Origin: Procambarus clarkii
Taxonomy: Eukaryota; Arthropoda; Malacostraca; Decapoda; Cambaridae
DNA length: 64,000 nt
Direction of reading: 5' to 3'
Assembly: GCF_040958095.1 (NCBI RefSeq)
Contig: NC_091228.1
Span: 11,152,769-11,216,768 of the forward strand
Part shown: positions 34,973 through 45,617 of the stretch, piece after piece
Numbering within the stretch: the stretch's first letter is position 1
Layout of the letters: each line of letters begins with the position of its first letter
Made by a program: the position numbers and the translations under genes
Notes under the pieces: model-generated
The model's input: the letters and a program-made list of their open reading frames with translations, nothing else
The model's database searches: none
What the model was told of the DNA's origin: nothing

Positions 34973-36584
34973 TGTGGGACATTTGGGGCTTGAATCTGAT
35001 TATTTAAATATTAATGTAGTAAATTAAATTACGAAGGACCACCCGCTTTTATAGTAAAGAGGAAAGCTAAGAATTTCTGATCATTAGATAATTCCTAGAT
35101 GAACCAGTAACTATGGATAAAATACTAGAGAATATGATCATAGAAATAATTAATGGGCTGTATAATTAAATGAATCAAACCCTCAAACACCTACATTGGG
35201 GGGTTATTACTGGAAGTCAGTACATCCAGGAACTAGTGTGGTTCGTTCACTAATCCAAATTATAATAAGCTAATCCTATGAATTATAGTGAAACTAATGT
35301 CATTACCATAAATGGGAACATAGATTATAAGTATAATAATGATAGTCACAATAAACACATGTTAATCCTGAGGAATTCTGCATGTAAGTAATTCAGAAAT
35401 TTCATGAATGAATACAAAGAATCTTAGCTTAAAGACGATTCCTTTATGTAAGCCACGACGCTTCCTCTAATTCCCTGGGCTCGGCTGGCTGACGAATGGG
35501 ATGGATTAACATGGGAGAAGGCGGCAGGGAGAATTCTTCTCACGTGCTGCAAGACAAATATTTACAGTAGCAACTAATTAAACTACTGAATCTCTATATT
35601 CAAGAATTTAAGAGTTACAGGTGATAATAAGTAATCACCTGTGTTTTGGTGTTATCATGCGTCTTCACGGTCAATCACCCAGCTACTACACTACACTTTA
35701 CCAGATGCATCGAATAAAGATAAGATACTTAGCTAATATGGGCACTGTATAAGTTTTAAGATTGCCGAAATTCGCGTCCCCAGGCTCTGGCTTCAGCCTA
35801 TCCTGGATAATGGCGCGCTTCCCTGGCCAGTCACGTGTAGTCAGGAACCAGATTAAAAAGGTTCCTTATGTTACACCAGCACCAGTTGAAGATATTATCT
35901 GCGAGGTTGTTCACGCCTCACAGTGGCGACTTTCATCTGAGGATGGATAACGTCTACCCTGATGGCTGGGCAATGGCGTCTCCTCGTGAGCACAATACGG
36001 GTAGGTCTGCCTCAGAGCTTCCCTCCACGTGTACTGGCTTGGTCCTCCTCACCCACGCCGCGTCCCGCGTTCATTAAACAAGTTATTGTCACGAACATTA
36101 ATATTTCTCGTATTTATGCTTGAAATGTTGGAGACTGGACGGGTTTATTATTTAGAAGAGGGAAATATTATTATTTGCCAGTTTAGTGATAGTAAACGTA
36201 TAAGGGAGAGGAATTAATGTCTCCCCATGGCATTCACTCGTGACGTTAACTTTTATTACTCGATAATCGCTATGACTCTAACGCTCTATTCGGCTCTTAG
36301 TTGGAAGTCAATTTATCTGTAATTAATTATCATACAGAATGCCTTGGTTATAGAGAATCGAATTTAATTCTCAGATACATTGGATATAATGTGTTTATTG
36401 TAATAAAATCTGACGCAATACTGGCGTCGGATGACGTGAGAATTCTAGCCTACTGCACAGATGAAATTATTAGTACATGAGAATTCGACGTGGTGTTAAT
36501 TTTACTTACTACAATAATTAGTAGAGTTAGTAATAATTAATGAGAATACAACAGTGTTGGATTCGGTGTTGGAAATTTCCAACA
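34973..36584 (-). mobile_element. BEL/Pao 5' LTR
   Basis: 1612 bp with TG...CA ends on the minus strand; carries promoter and polyadenylation functions in this class. The boundary at 36584 is fixed by comparison with 27941, where the sequences diverge after AACA. Confidence 0.92.
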
Positions 36585-36589
36585 ACCTA

Positions 36590-38779
36590 GTCTTCACTCT
36601 GAACGACCCCGACATAAGAGAAATCGGTTTTGATGCCCCAGTAGGAATGAGCGACCACAGTGTACTGGTGTTTGAGTACTTGATTGAAGAAGGGTTATTG
36701 AACTCGAGGAGGGAGACCGAAAACAAAAGGTTAGCATACCGAAAGGGAAACTATGAGGGGATAAGAAAATTCCTAACAGATATAGCATGGGAAACTGAGC
36801 TCAGGGGAAAGATGGCCCAAGACATGATGGAAAACATCACGCAGAAGTGCAAGGACGCAGCAAACAAGTTTGTCCCAGTCCAAAAGGAAAACAGTGAAAT
36901 GAAGATGAGAAACCCATGGTTTAATCAGAGATGTTGGCTAGCTAAGCTGCAAAGTAAAAGGGCATGGAGAAACTATTGGAGTAACAGGACACTTGAGAGC
37001 AGAGAAAAATATCAGAATGCCAGGAATGAATATGTCATGATGAGAAGAGAGGCAGAAAGACAATACGAAAACGACATCGCAAGCAAGGCAAAGACTCAGC
37101 CTAAATTGTTGCATAGCCACATCAGGAGAAAAACAACAGTAAAGGAACAGGTTATGAAATTAAGAATAGGGGAAGAAGGATTAACTACAAACAACAAGGA
37201 AGTGTGTGAGGAACTGAATAAGAAATTACAGAAGGTCTTCACCTTAGAGCAAGGAAAAATCCCAGAGATAAGAGAGGCAATAGCTAACCAGGAACCACTG
37301 GAAGAGTTTGAGATTACTAGCAGGGAAGTAAGAAAGTGTTACCTAGAGTTGGATGTGACAAAGGCTATAGTCACAGATGGAATCTCCCCTTGGATACTAA
37401 AGGAAGGAGCAAAAGAACTGTGCCTGCCACTCCCCATGGTGTACAACAAATCACTGGCAATAGGGGAACTGCCAGAAATTTAGAAAGCAGCTAACGTAGT
37501 CCCGATATACAAGAAAGGAGATAGACAGGAGGTACTGAATTACAGGCTAGTGTCCCTAACCTGCAATCCATGTAAGCTGATGGAGAAGATTGTGCGAAGA
37601 AAGCTAATGGAACATCTGGAGCGAAAGAACTTTGTAACACAGCATCAACATGGGTTCAGGGATGGCAGGTCCTGCCTCACAGGGTTTCTTGAATTCTACG
37701 ACCAGGCAACAAAAATCAGTCAAGAAAGAGAAGGGTGGGCAGACTGCATATTTTTGGATTGTCAGGAAGCCTTTGATACAGTACCACACAAGAGGCTAGT
37801 GAAAAAGCTGGATATGCAGGCCGGTGTGAAAGGGAAGGTACTCCATTGGATAAAGGAGTACCTAAGCAACAGGAGACAACGAGTCAGTGTAAGGGGTGAG
37901 GTCTCAGATTGGCGAGACGTTACAAGTGGAGTCCCGCAGGGGTCAGTCCTTGGACCTATACTGTTTCTGATATATGTAAATGATCTCCCATAGGGTATAG
38001 AATCGTTTCTCTCAATGTTTGCTGATGATGCTGTTTGCTGATGAGTGAATGGTCCAACAAATGGTTGTTGAAGTTCAACCCGAGTAAATGCAAAGTAATG
38101 TAACTAGGCAGTGGAAACAGGAGGCCAGACACAGGATACAGAATAGGAGATGAAGTACTTAATGAAACGGACAGAGAGAAAGATCTAGGAGTTGATATCA
38201 CACCAAACCTGTCTCCTGAAGCCCACATAAAAAGAATAACGTCTGCGGCATATGCGAGGCTGGCTAATATCAGAACAGCGTTCAGGAACCTTTGTAAGGA
38301 ATCATTCAGAATCTTGTACACCACATATGTAAGACCAATCCTGGAGTATGCGGCCCCAGCATGGAGCCCGTACCTTGTCAAGCACAAAACGAAGCTGGAA
38401 AAAGTCCAAAGGTATGCCACTAGACTAGTCCCAGAGCTAAGAAGCATCAGTTACGAGGAAAGGCTGCGGGAAATGCACCTTACGACCCTGGAGGACAGAA
38501 GAGTAAGGGTACACATGATCACAACCTACAAAAATTCTCAGGGGAATCGACCGGTTAAACAAGGATAAACTATTCAACACTGGTGGTACGCAAACAAGGG
38601 GACACAGGTGGAAACTGAGTACTCACATGAGCCACTGGAACATTAGAAGGAATTTTTTCAGTGTCAGAGTAGTTAACGGATGGAATGCATTAGGCTGTGA
38701 TGTGGTGGAGGTTGACTCCATACACAGTTTCAAATGTAAATATGATAGAGGCGAGTAGGCTCAGGAACCTGTACACCAG
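36590..38779 (+). pseudogene. LINE-A ORF2 right part: endonuclease end and reverse transcriptase
   Basis: Continues the endonuclease frame left at 26330: VFTLNDPDIREIG and [10 protein letters not shown] (the SDH catalytic His). It passes through a basic helical linker (NPWFNQRCW, KRAWRNYW, NDIASKAKTQPKL) to the reverse transcriptase ([59 protein letters not shown]). In-frame TAG codons at 37481-37483 and 37991-37993 replace expected Trp and Glu codons. About 40 codons are lost after FADDA, and a TAA follows KCKVM. The C-terminal part (38314-38568, TTYVRPILEYAAPAW) ends in a frameshift. Clearly inactive. Confidence 0.9.
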
Positions 38780-38785
38780 GTTATT

Positions 38786-39172
38786 ATGGCTGGTAATGGG
38801 AACAATCCCATTATTTGCATTAGCGTGGGAGGAAATGATGTTGGTCGAGTCAGGAGTGAGGAACTGATTCAGAGGTATAAAACAGCCATAGAGTTAGTTA
38901 GGAGCAAGGGAGGAATCCCGATCATATGTGGCATTCTTCCAAGAAAGGGAGTGGGAAATGAATGGATATCGAGGGCACTTGGTGTCAATTGCCGGCTGGA
39001 AAGATATTGCAAATCAAATGCAATATCTTTCATAGACAACTGGGAACACTTCTATGGAAGAAATGAAATGTATGCTCGTGATGGGGTGCATCTATCGAGA
39101 GCTGGGGTTGTTGCTGTTGCGAACTCGCTAGAAGAAGTGGTTAGAGGTGTTTGTTTGGGTTTAAACTGTTAG
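38786..39172 (+). CDS. LINE-B ORF1 C-terminal SGNH esterase-like domain
   Basis: 128 codons. Visible blocks are ICISVGGNDVG (block III, near residue 10), GIPIICGILPRKG, and YARDGVHLSRAG (block V, near residue 96). The nucleophile block is missing through 5' truncation at 38780, so the ATG at 38786 is an internal methionine. ORF1 ends at TAG 39170-39172, 11 bases before the ORF2 ATG, which fits coupled or reinitiated translation of ORF2 in full-length elements. Confidence 0.8.
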   Translation: MAGNGNNPIICISVGGNDVGRVRSEELIQRYKTAIELVRSKGGIPIICGILPRKGVGNEWISRALGVNCRLERYCKSNAISFIDNWEHFYGRNEMYARDGVHLSRAGVVAVANSLEEVVRGVCLGLNC

Positions 39173-39183
39173 TAGATAGAGGT

Positions 39184-42120
39184 ATGGGAATTGATTTGGA
39201 GGAAGGAGGTAATAAAAGTATGTGTTTGTGGGAGAAAGGAATTGGCAAAACGATCAGGGAAAGAGAAGGTCCGCAAAATAACAATTCACTTAGGGTATAT
39301 TACACTAACAGTAGAAGTCTAAGAAATAAAATTAACGAATTAAATGCTCTTGTCTGCACAGAAAAAATAGATATTATTGCACTTACCGAAACGTGGATGA
39401 ATGTAGAAAATAGAGAACTATTAGCTGAATATCAAATATATGGATTTAAACTATTTCACACAGATAGATATATTAGACGAGGAGGTGGAGTAGCCATATA
39501 TGTTAGGGACAATTTGAAATGTAGTCTCAAAGAGGGAATCAAAACAGAGCCACACACAGAAACTATTTGGATTGAATTAAACGAAAAAGCTAATAATATT
39601 ATAATAGGAGTAATATATAGGCCACCAAATTTAGACAGAATGGAAGCAAAGCATCTATGGGATGAAATATCTAGAGCATCTAGATCTAACAGTATTTATG
39701 TCATGGGTGACTTTAATTTTAGCGGAATAAACTGGTTGAACAAAACAGGGAATAGTGAAGCAGAAGATTTTCTAGAATTAATTGACGATTGCTTTCTTAC
39801 GCAACACATTAAGGAACCAACACGGGAAAATAATATTTTAGATTTAGTGTTAACTAACAGGGAAACGCAAATTAATGACATCGAAATAGGGAGTGAGCTA
39901 GGGAGCAGTGATCACAAAGAAATCAGATTTAGCATAGAATGGAATAGACCAGTAGGAGAAAATTCTGTTAAAGTGCCAGATTTTCGAAAAGCTGATTTTA
40001 ATAGCCTAAGAAATTTTTTGGGTCAAATTGATTGGAAAGGCTTGGGTATGGGGTGTGGGCCGGTCTTGGAGCGAGACATGAACCCAGCGATAGGTGACTT
40101 AAATGGGGATTTCGATGTGGATTCAATATATAACTTATTTAAGAATATTCTAAACAAAGCACAGGAACGTAGTATACCATACAAATTGAATAGATCGTAT
40201 ACTAATGACCCAAAGTGGATAACAAAGAATTTGAAGAACCTTATAGGTAAAAAGAGAGCTTGGTACAAAAGGATTAAAAATGGGGAGGTCACTTTAGAAC
40301 AGGAATTCGTACAACTGGTTAGAAATGTTAAAAAAGAGATAAGGAAAGCAAAAAGAAACTATGAAGTTCGCATAGCAGGGCAAGCAAAGACAAATCCTAA
40401 AGGGTTTTTTCAGTTATATCGTACTAAGACTAGGGAAAGGATAGGTCCATTAAAAACTGAGACAGGTCAAATAACAGATAGTGATGAAGAGATGAGTAGT
40501 ATTTTTAATAAATATTTTGTATCTGTATTTACTAAAGAGGAACTTAACAATATGCCTTCAGCCGAACAAGTCTATGTGGGTGGGGACGAGGACAGGTTGA
40601 CGAGTTTAGCAGTTACCAGGGAGGATGTTCTTAAACAAATAGTAAAACTCAAACCAAACAAATCCCCAGGGCCGGATGAAGTGTTTGCTAGGGTGCTTAA
40701 AGAATGCAAAGAGGAGCTTTGTGACCCACTGTCAACCATATTTAATAAATCAATAGAGTCAGGCAGAGTGCCAGAGTTTTGGAAAGTTGCTAATGTGATA
40801 CCAGTTTTTAAGAAAGGAGATAGATCACTTGCGTCTAACTATCGACCAATTAGCCTAACGTCTATTGTGGGAAAGTTACTCGAATCTATAATAGCAAATA
40901 AAATTCGTCTTCATCTTGAAAAACATAAATTAATAATTGAGTCGCAACATGGTTTTATAAATGGCCGTTCATGTTTAACAAATTTGTTATCTTTTTATTC
41001 TAGCATTGTTGAGGCAGTTGATAGTGGTAAGGATGGCGATGTTGTATACCTTGACTTTAGCAAAGCTTTTGATACAGTGCCACATGAAAGACTGATTAAA
41101 AAAATAGAGTCTCATGGTATTGGGGGTGCTATATTAAGCTGGATTAGGGCATGGCTATACCAAAGGAAACAGAGAGTTAGTATAAATGGAATCAAGTCAG
41201 AGTGGGAAAATGTTGTAAGTGGAGTGCCTCAAGGCTCTGTCCTGGGACCTCTGTTGTTTATAATATATATAAATGATTTAGATTCAGGTTTGAGTAGCAA
41301 CATTTGCAAATTTGCCGATGATACGAAAATCGGTAGGGAAATTAATTCGGAGGAGGACTCACTATCACTTCAAGTTGATCTAGATAGGGTTTTGAAATGG
41401 TCAAAGGATTGGCAGATGCAGTTTAATGCTGATAAATGTAAAGTTCTGAGGTTAGGTAATGATGATAGAGTTACAAGATACGAGCTAGATGGTGTTGTGA
41501 TTGCGAAGTCGGATTGCGAAAGGGATCTGGGAGTTATGATTAGTAAGAATTTAAAACAAAAGGATCAATGCATAAATGTTCGTAATAAGGCAAATCGGAC
41601 ACTTGGATTTATTAATCGCAGCGTTAGTAACAAGACACCTGGTGTGGTTCTCAAGCTATATCTTGCTCTAGTTAGGCCCCATTTAGATTATGCAGTTCAG
41701 TTTTGGTCGCCATATTATAGAATGGATATAAATTCACTTGAACGTGTCCAGCGTAGGATGACTAAGTTAATTCCCCAAATTAGAAATCTTTCATATGAAG
41801 AAAGATTAACAAAGCTTAAGTTGCATTCACTGGAAAGGCGAAGAGTTAGGGGTGACATGATAGAGGTTTACAAGTGGATGAATGGACATAACCGGGGGGA
41901 TATTAATAGGGTATTAAAAGTATCAACACAGGACAGAACACGAAACAATGGATATAAATTGGATAAGTTTAGATTTAGGAAAGACATGGGTAAATACTGG
42001 TTCAGTAACAGGGTTGTTGATTTGTGGAACCAATTGCCGCGTAACATTGTGGAGGTGGGGTCCCTCGATTGTTTCAAGCACGGGTTGGACAAGTATATGA
42101 GTGGGATTGGGTGGTTATAG
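39184..42120 (+). CDS. LINE-B ORF2: endonuclease and reverse transcriptase, intact
   Basis: 978 codons from the ATG at 39184 to TAG; no stop or frameshift. The endonuclease (residues ~35-250) has TNSRSLRNK, IIALTETW (Glu), RPPN, VMGDFNFSGINW (Asp/Asn) and GSSDHKEI (Asp/His). The reverse transcriptase (~470-760) has [54 protein letters not shown] and FADDTKIG. The C-terminal region has RPHLDYAVQFWSPYY and LERVQRRMTKLI. It would nick target DNA and reverse-transcribe element RNA at the nick. An upstream in-frame TTG at 39151 could extend the frame, but the ATG after the ORF1 stop is the better start. This is the best preserved transposon gene in the window. Confidence 0.95.
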   Translation: MGIDLEEGGNKSMCLWEKGIGKTIREREGPQNNNSLRVYYTNSRSLRNKINELNALVCTEKIDIIALTETWMNVENRELLAEYQIYGFKLFHTDRYIRRGGGVAIYVRDNLKCSLKEGIKTEPHTETIWIELNEKANNIIIGVIYRPPNLDRMEAKHLWDEISRASRSNSIYVMGDFNFSGINWLNKTGNSEAEDFLELIDDCFLTQHIKEPTRENNILDLVLTNRETQINDIEIGSELGSSDHKEIRFSIEWNRPVGENSVKVPDFRKADFNSLRNFLGQIDWKGLGMGCGPVLERDMNPAIGDLNGDFDVDSIYNLFKNILNKAQERSIPYKLNRSYTNDPKWITKNLKNLIGKKRAWYKRIKNGEVTLEQEFVQLVRNVKKEIRKAKRNYEVRIAGQAKTNPKGFFQLYRTKTRERIGPLKTETGQITDSDEEMSSIFNKYFVSVFTKEELNNMPSAEQVYVGGDEDRLTSLAVTREDVLKQIVKLKPNKSPGPDEVFARVLKECKEELCDPLSTIFNKSIESGRVPEFWKVANVIPVFKKGDRSLASNYRPISLTSIVGKLLESIIANKIRLHLEKHKLIIESQHGFINGRSCLTNLLSFYSSIVEAVDSGKDGDVVYLDFSKAFDTVPHERLIKKIESHGIGGAILSWIRAWLYQRKQRVSINGIKSEWENVVSGVPQGSVLGPLLFIIYINDLDSGLSSNICKFADDTKIGREINSEEDSLSLQVDLDRVLKWSKDWQMQFNADKCKVLRLGNDDRVTRYELDGVVIAKSDCERDLGVMISKNLKQKDQCINVRNKANRTLGFINRSVSNKTPGVVLKLYLALVRPHLDYAVQFWSPYYRMDINSLERVQRRMTKLIPQIRNLSYEERLTKLKLHSLERRRVRGDMIEVYKWMNGHNRGDINRVLKVSTQDRTRNNGYKLDKFRFRKDMGKYWFSNRVVDLWNQLPRNIVEVGSLDCFKHGLDKYMSGIGWL

Positions 42121-42195
42121 AATAGGAGCTGCCTCGTATGGGCCAATAGGCCTTCTGCAGTTACCTTTGTTCTTATGTTCTTATGTTCTTACCAG

Positions 42196-42285
42196 TTGAT
42201 TGACAGTTGAGAGGCGGGACCAAAGAGCCAAAGCTCAACCCCCTCAAGCACAAATAGGTGAGTACAAATAGGTAAAAATACACAC
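42196..42285 (+). mobile_element. LINE-A 3' end
   Basis: GTTGATTGACAGTTGAGAGG and CAAAGAGCCAAAGCTCAACC continue the LINE-A tail interrupted at 38779. The same tail, in reverse, is seen at 45395, 54607 and 57950. It ends in GTGAGTAC-like sequence and a short (AC)n. Confidence 0.85.
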
Positions 42286-42694
42286 ACACAATCTTTATCT
42301 ATAGCATATATGTAAATATGTGTGCAACAACGGTCGCGTTGCCATTCACTACGTCTTTAGTGATAATTGCATCACATCTTGATACTGCAGCCGGCATAGA
42401 AAAAGTAGTCTTAAAAATGAAATTTTGTACTTTTGTAATTTTGAAACGACATGAAAAAAATTCACTGTCATGCGGCTAAATAATTCTTCTATAATCAAGT
42501 AAACTTATGCAACAGTTTACCAAGAGATATAATACAGAGTGGTGCGGGAAACATATTGAACACCTTTAGTGTGATACACAAAACAGTGTGATACAGTAAA
42601 CACATCTAAACTTTAATTAGAAAAACAGTTCACAATTTCACGTTTCTACAGGTTTATAAATCTATATATGTTCCTTTAACGCTGAAGTCAGGAA
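42286..42694. other. No recognised feature
   Basis: AT-rich sequence between the LINE-A tail and the minisatellite. I looked for the missing last exon of the heat shock gene on the minus strand and saw none. Confidence 0.4.
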
Positions 42695-44172
42695 TGTACA
42701 AAAGTAGTCTACAATAAGGGAACAACCATGCACTATAGCCAGAAGTTGTCTACAATAAGGGAACAACCATGCACTATAGCCAGAAGTTGTCTACAATAAG
42801 GGAACAACCATGCCAGAAGTTGTCTACAATAAGGGAACAACCATGCACTATAGCCAGAAGTTGTCTACAATAAGGGCACAACCATGCACTATAGCCAGAA
42901 GTTGTCTACAATAAGGGAACAACCATGCACTATAGCCAGAAGTAGTCTACAATATGGGAACAACCATGCACTATAGCCAGAGGTTGTCTACAATAAGGGA
43001 ACAACCATGCACCATAGCCAGAAGTTGTCTACAATAAGGGAACAACCATGCACTATAGCCAGAAGTTGTCTACAATAAGGGAACACCATTTCACTATAGC
43101 CAGAAGTTGTCTACAATAAGGGAACAACCATGCACTACAGCCAGAAGTTGTCTATAATAAGGGAACAACCATGCACTATAGCCAGAAGTAGTCTACAATA
43201 AGGGAACAACCATGCACTATAGCCAGAAGTTGTCTACAATAAGGGAACAACAATGCACTATAGCCAGTTGTCTACAATAAGGGAACAACCAGGCACTATA
43301 ACCAAAAGTTGTCTACAATAAGGGAACAACCATGCACTATGACCAGAAGTAGTCTACAATAAGGGAACAACCATGCACTATAGCCAGAAGTTGTCTACAA
43401 TAAGGGAACCAACCAAGCACTATAGCCAGATGTAGTCTACAATAAGGGAACAACCATGCACTATAGCCAGAAGTTGTCTACAATAAGGGAACAACCATGC
43501 ACTATAGCCAGAAGTAGTCTACAATAAGGGAACAACCATGCACTATAGCCAGAAGTTGTCTACAATAAGGGAACAACCATGCACCATAGCCAGAAGTTGT
43601 CTACAATAAGGGAACAACCATGCACTATAGCCAGAAGTTGTCTACAATAAGGGAACACCCTTGCACTATAGCCAGAAGTTGTCTACAATAAGGGAACAAC
43701 CATGCACTATAGCCAGAAGTTGTCTACAATAAAGGAACAACCATGCACTATAGCCAGAAGATGTCTACAATAAGGGAACAACCATGCACTATAGCCAGAA
43801 GTTGTCTACAATAAGGGAACAACCATGCACTATAGCCAGAAGTTGTCTACAATAAGGGAACAACCATACACTATAGCCAGAAGTTGTCTACAATAAGGGA
43901 ACAACCATGCACTATAGCCAGAAGTTGTCTACAATAAGGGAACAACCATGCACTATAGCCAGAAGTTGTCTACAATAAGGGAACAACCATGCATTATAGC
44001 CAGAAGTTGTCTACAATAAGGGAACCAACCAAGCACTATAGCCAGAAGTTGTCTACAATAAGGGAACAACCATGCACTATAGCCAGAAGTTGTCTACAAT
44101 AAGGGAACAACCATGCACTATAGCCAGAAGTTGCCTACAATAAGGGAACAACCATGCACTATAACCAGGAAC
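42695..44172. repeat. 41-bp minisatellite directly after heat shock exon 4
   Basis: About 36 copies of a 41-bp unit containing GTCTACAATAAGGGAACAAC and CATGCACTATAGCCAG. Variants include TTG/TAG after AAG and occasional short deletions (42808, 43267). The rightmost unit runs into the exon boundary at 44173, so on the minus strand the intron begins inside the first repeat unit. Confidence 0.97.
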
Positions 44173-44263
44173 CTTTTTCGGGGCATCGATGGTGAGAACA
44201 CCATCAGGAGAGAGGGAGGACGCCACCATGTCGACCAGGACGTTCTCAGGCAGCGTGTACTTC
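44173..44263 (-). CDS. Small heat shock protein, coding exon 4 (end of alpha-crystallin domain)
   Basis: 91 nt. The acceptor is TTTCTACTTACAG just above 44263; the first base completes the Arg codon from exon 3. It encodes KYTLPENVLVDMV, ASSLSPDGVLTI and DAPKK, which form the final beta strands of the alpha-crystallin domain (L-P-x-x-V, S-x-L-S-x-D-G-V-L-T-I, A-P). The donor would be AAAAAG|GTTCCT, a weak match to consensus. If it is not used, the frame reads into the minisatellite and stops at 44077, giving a tail with no I-x-I motif. Family members need about 10-30 more residues after this point. Confidence 0.88.
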
Positions 44264-44335
44264 CTGTAAGTAGAAACACTCGGTTTAACGCATTTCAACA
44301 TCGGGAAAAACTCATGATACCTATGTACATTGTCC

Positions 44336-45170
44336 TGCAACACCCACGTTGATTATATACATTGCCCTGCAACACCCACATTGATTATATACATTGCCCT
44401 GCAACACCCACATTGATTATATACATTGCCCTGCAACACCCACATTGATTATATACATTGCCCTGCAACACCCACATTGATTATATACATTGCCCTGCAA
44501 CACATGCAACACCCCACTGTGTCTATATGCATCGCCCTGCAGTATTATACATCGCCCTGCAACACCCACAGTGTCTTTATACATCACCCTGCAACACATG
44601 CAACACCCACAGTGTCTTTATACATCGCCCTGCAACACGTGCAACACCGACAGTGTCTTTATACATCGCCCTGCAACACATGCAACACTCACAGTGTCTT
44701 TATACACCGCCCTGCAACACATGCAACACCCACAGTGTCTTTATACATCGTCCTGCAACACATGCAACACCCACAGTGACTATATACATCGCCCTGCAAC
44801 ACATGCAACACCCACAGTGACTATATACATCGCCCTGCAACACATGCAACACTCACAGTGTCTTTATACATCGCCTTGCAACACTCACAGTGTCTTTATA
44901 CATCGCCTTGCAACACTCACAGTGTCTTTATACATCGCCCTGCAACACATGCAACACTCACAGTGTCTTTATACATCGCCCTGCAACACATGCAACACTC
45001 ACAGTGTCTTTATACATCGCCCTGCAACACATGCAACACCCTCAGTGACTATATACATCGCCCTGCAACACATGCAACACCCACAGTGACTATATACATC
45101 GCCCTGCAACACATGCAACACCCACAGTGACTATATACATCGCCCTGCAACACATGCAACACTCACAGTG
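44336..45170. repeat. 41-bp minisatellite (32-bp variant) in intron 3
   Basis: Begins with about five 32-bp units (ATTGCCCTGCAACACCCACA plus TTGATTATATAC) and continues as a 41-bp form that adds ACATGCAAC, with GTGTCTTTATACATCGCCCT. It lies 73 bases from the exon 4 acceptor. The open frames through it on the plus strand are artefacts. Confidence 0.95.
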
Positions 45171-45394
45171 ACAACCAAGTAAATACAAGTTTTTTGACGT
45201 TTATATTTGGAAGCAGAAAGGTGACATTGTAACTATTAATATAAAGTCGTCTTTTTACCATATAAAATACGTTGATTTCAGTCAATTAAATCGTAGAAAT
45301 TTTAAGCAAACATACAAATTACGTTTTAATGTTTCTAATTTAAATTAGAAACAAATACTTAATGTGCGTGAGTGTGTTTGTGTGTGTGTAGTTA

Positions 45395-45560
45395 TCTAAT
45401 TGTGCTTACGGGGGTTGAGCTCTGGCTCTTTGGTCTCGCCTCTCAACTATATGTGTTGAGCTCTGGCTCTTTGGCCCCGCCTCTCAACTGTCAATCAACT
45501 GATGTACAGATTCCTGAGCCTACTGGGCTCTATCATATCTACATTTGAAACTGTGTATTT
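45395..45560 (-). mobile_element. LINE-A family 3' end fragment
   Basis: Reverse complement of the LINE-A tail, with the block GGTTGAGCTCTGGCTCTTTG present twice by a short internal duplication, then the GAGCCTACTGGGCTCTATC block. On its 3' side it meets a (GT)n-rich stretch (45365-45392). Confidence 0.85.
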
Positions 45561-45617
45561 GCTGTGAGCTGTGAAGCCCCTCGCAGCCTCGAAGCTGCAG
45601 GGAGGTGTTTTGACAGT

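Larger units (their letters stand above)
26331..36584 (-). mobile_element. BEL/Pao LTR retrotransposon, ~10.25 kb
   Basis: The element has two ~1.61-kb LTRs, a tRNA primer site, an extra SGNH-like ORF, then gag, aspartic protease, reverse transcriptase, RNase H and integrase, all on the minus strand. The domain order and the A17-type protease motif identify the BEL/Pao group. It is flanked by a perfect 5-bp duplication ACCTA (26326-26330 and 36585-36589) and sits inside LINE-A. By eye the LTRs differ at about 20 positions plus one indel (about 1.3%). Several stops and frameshifts in gag and pol show this copy is inactive. Confidence 0.95.
38780..42190 (+). mobile_element. LINE-B: CR1-like non-LTR retrotransposon, 5'-truncated
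   Basis: 3.4 kb inserted in the 3' region of LINE-A, flanked by ACCAG (38775-38779 and 42191-42195). It contains the 3' part of an SGNH-type ORF1, a complete ORF2, a short 3' UTR and a 3' end made of about three TTCTTATG units (42165-42190). The SGNH ORF1 and the octamer 3' repeats are known traits of CR1-type elements. Confidence 0.9.
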
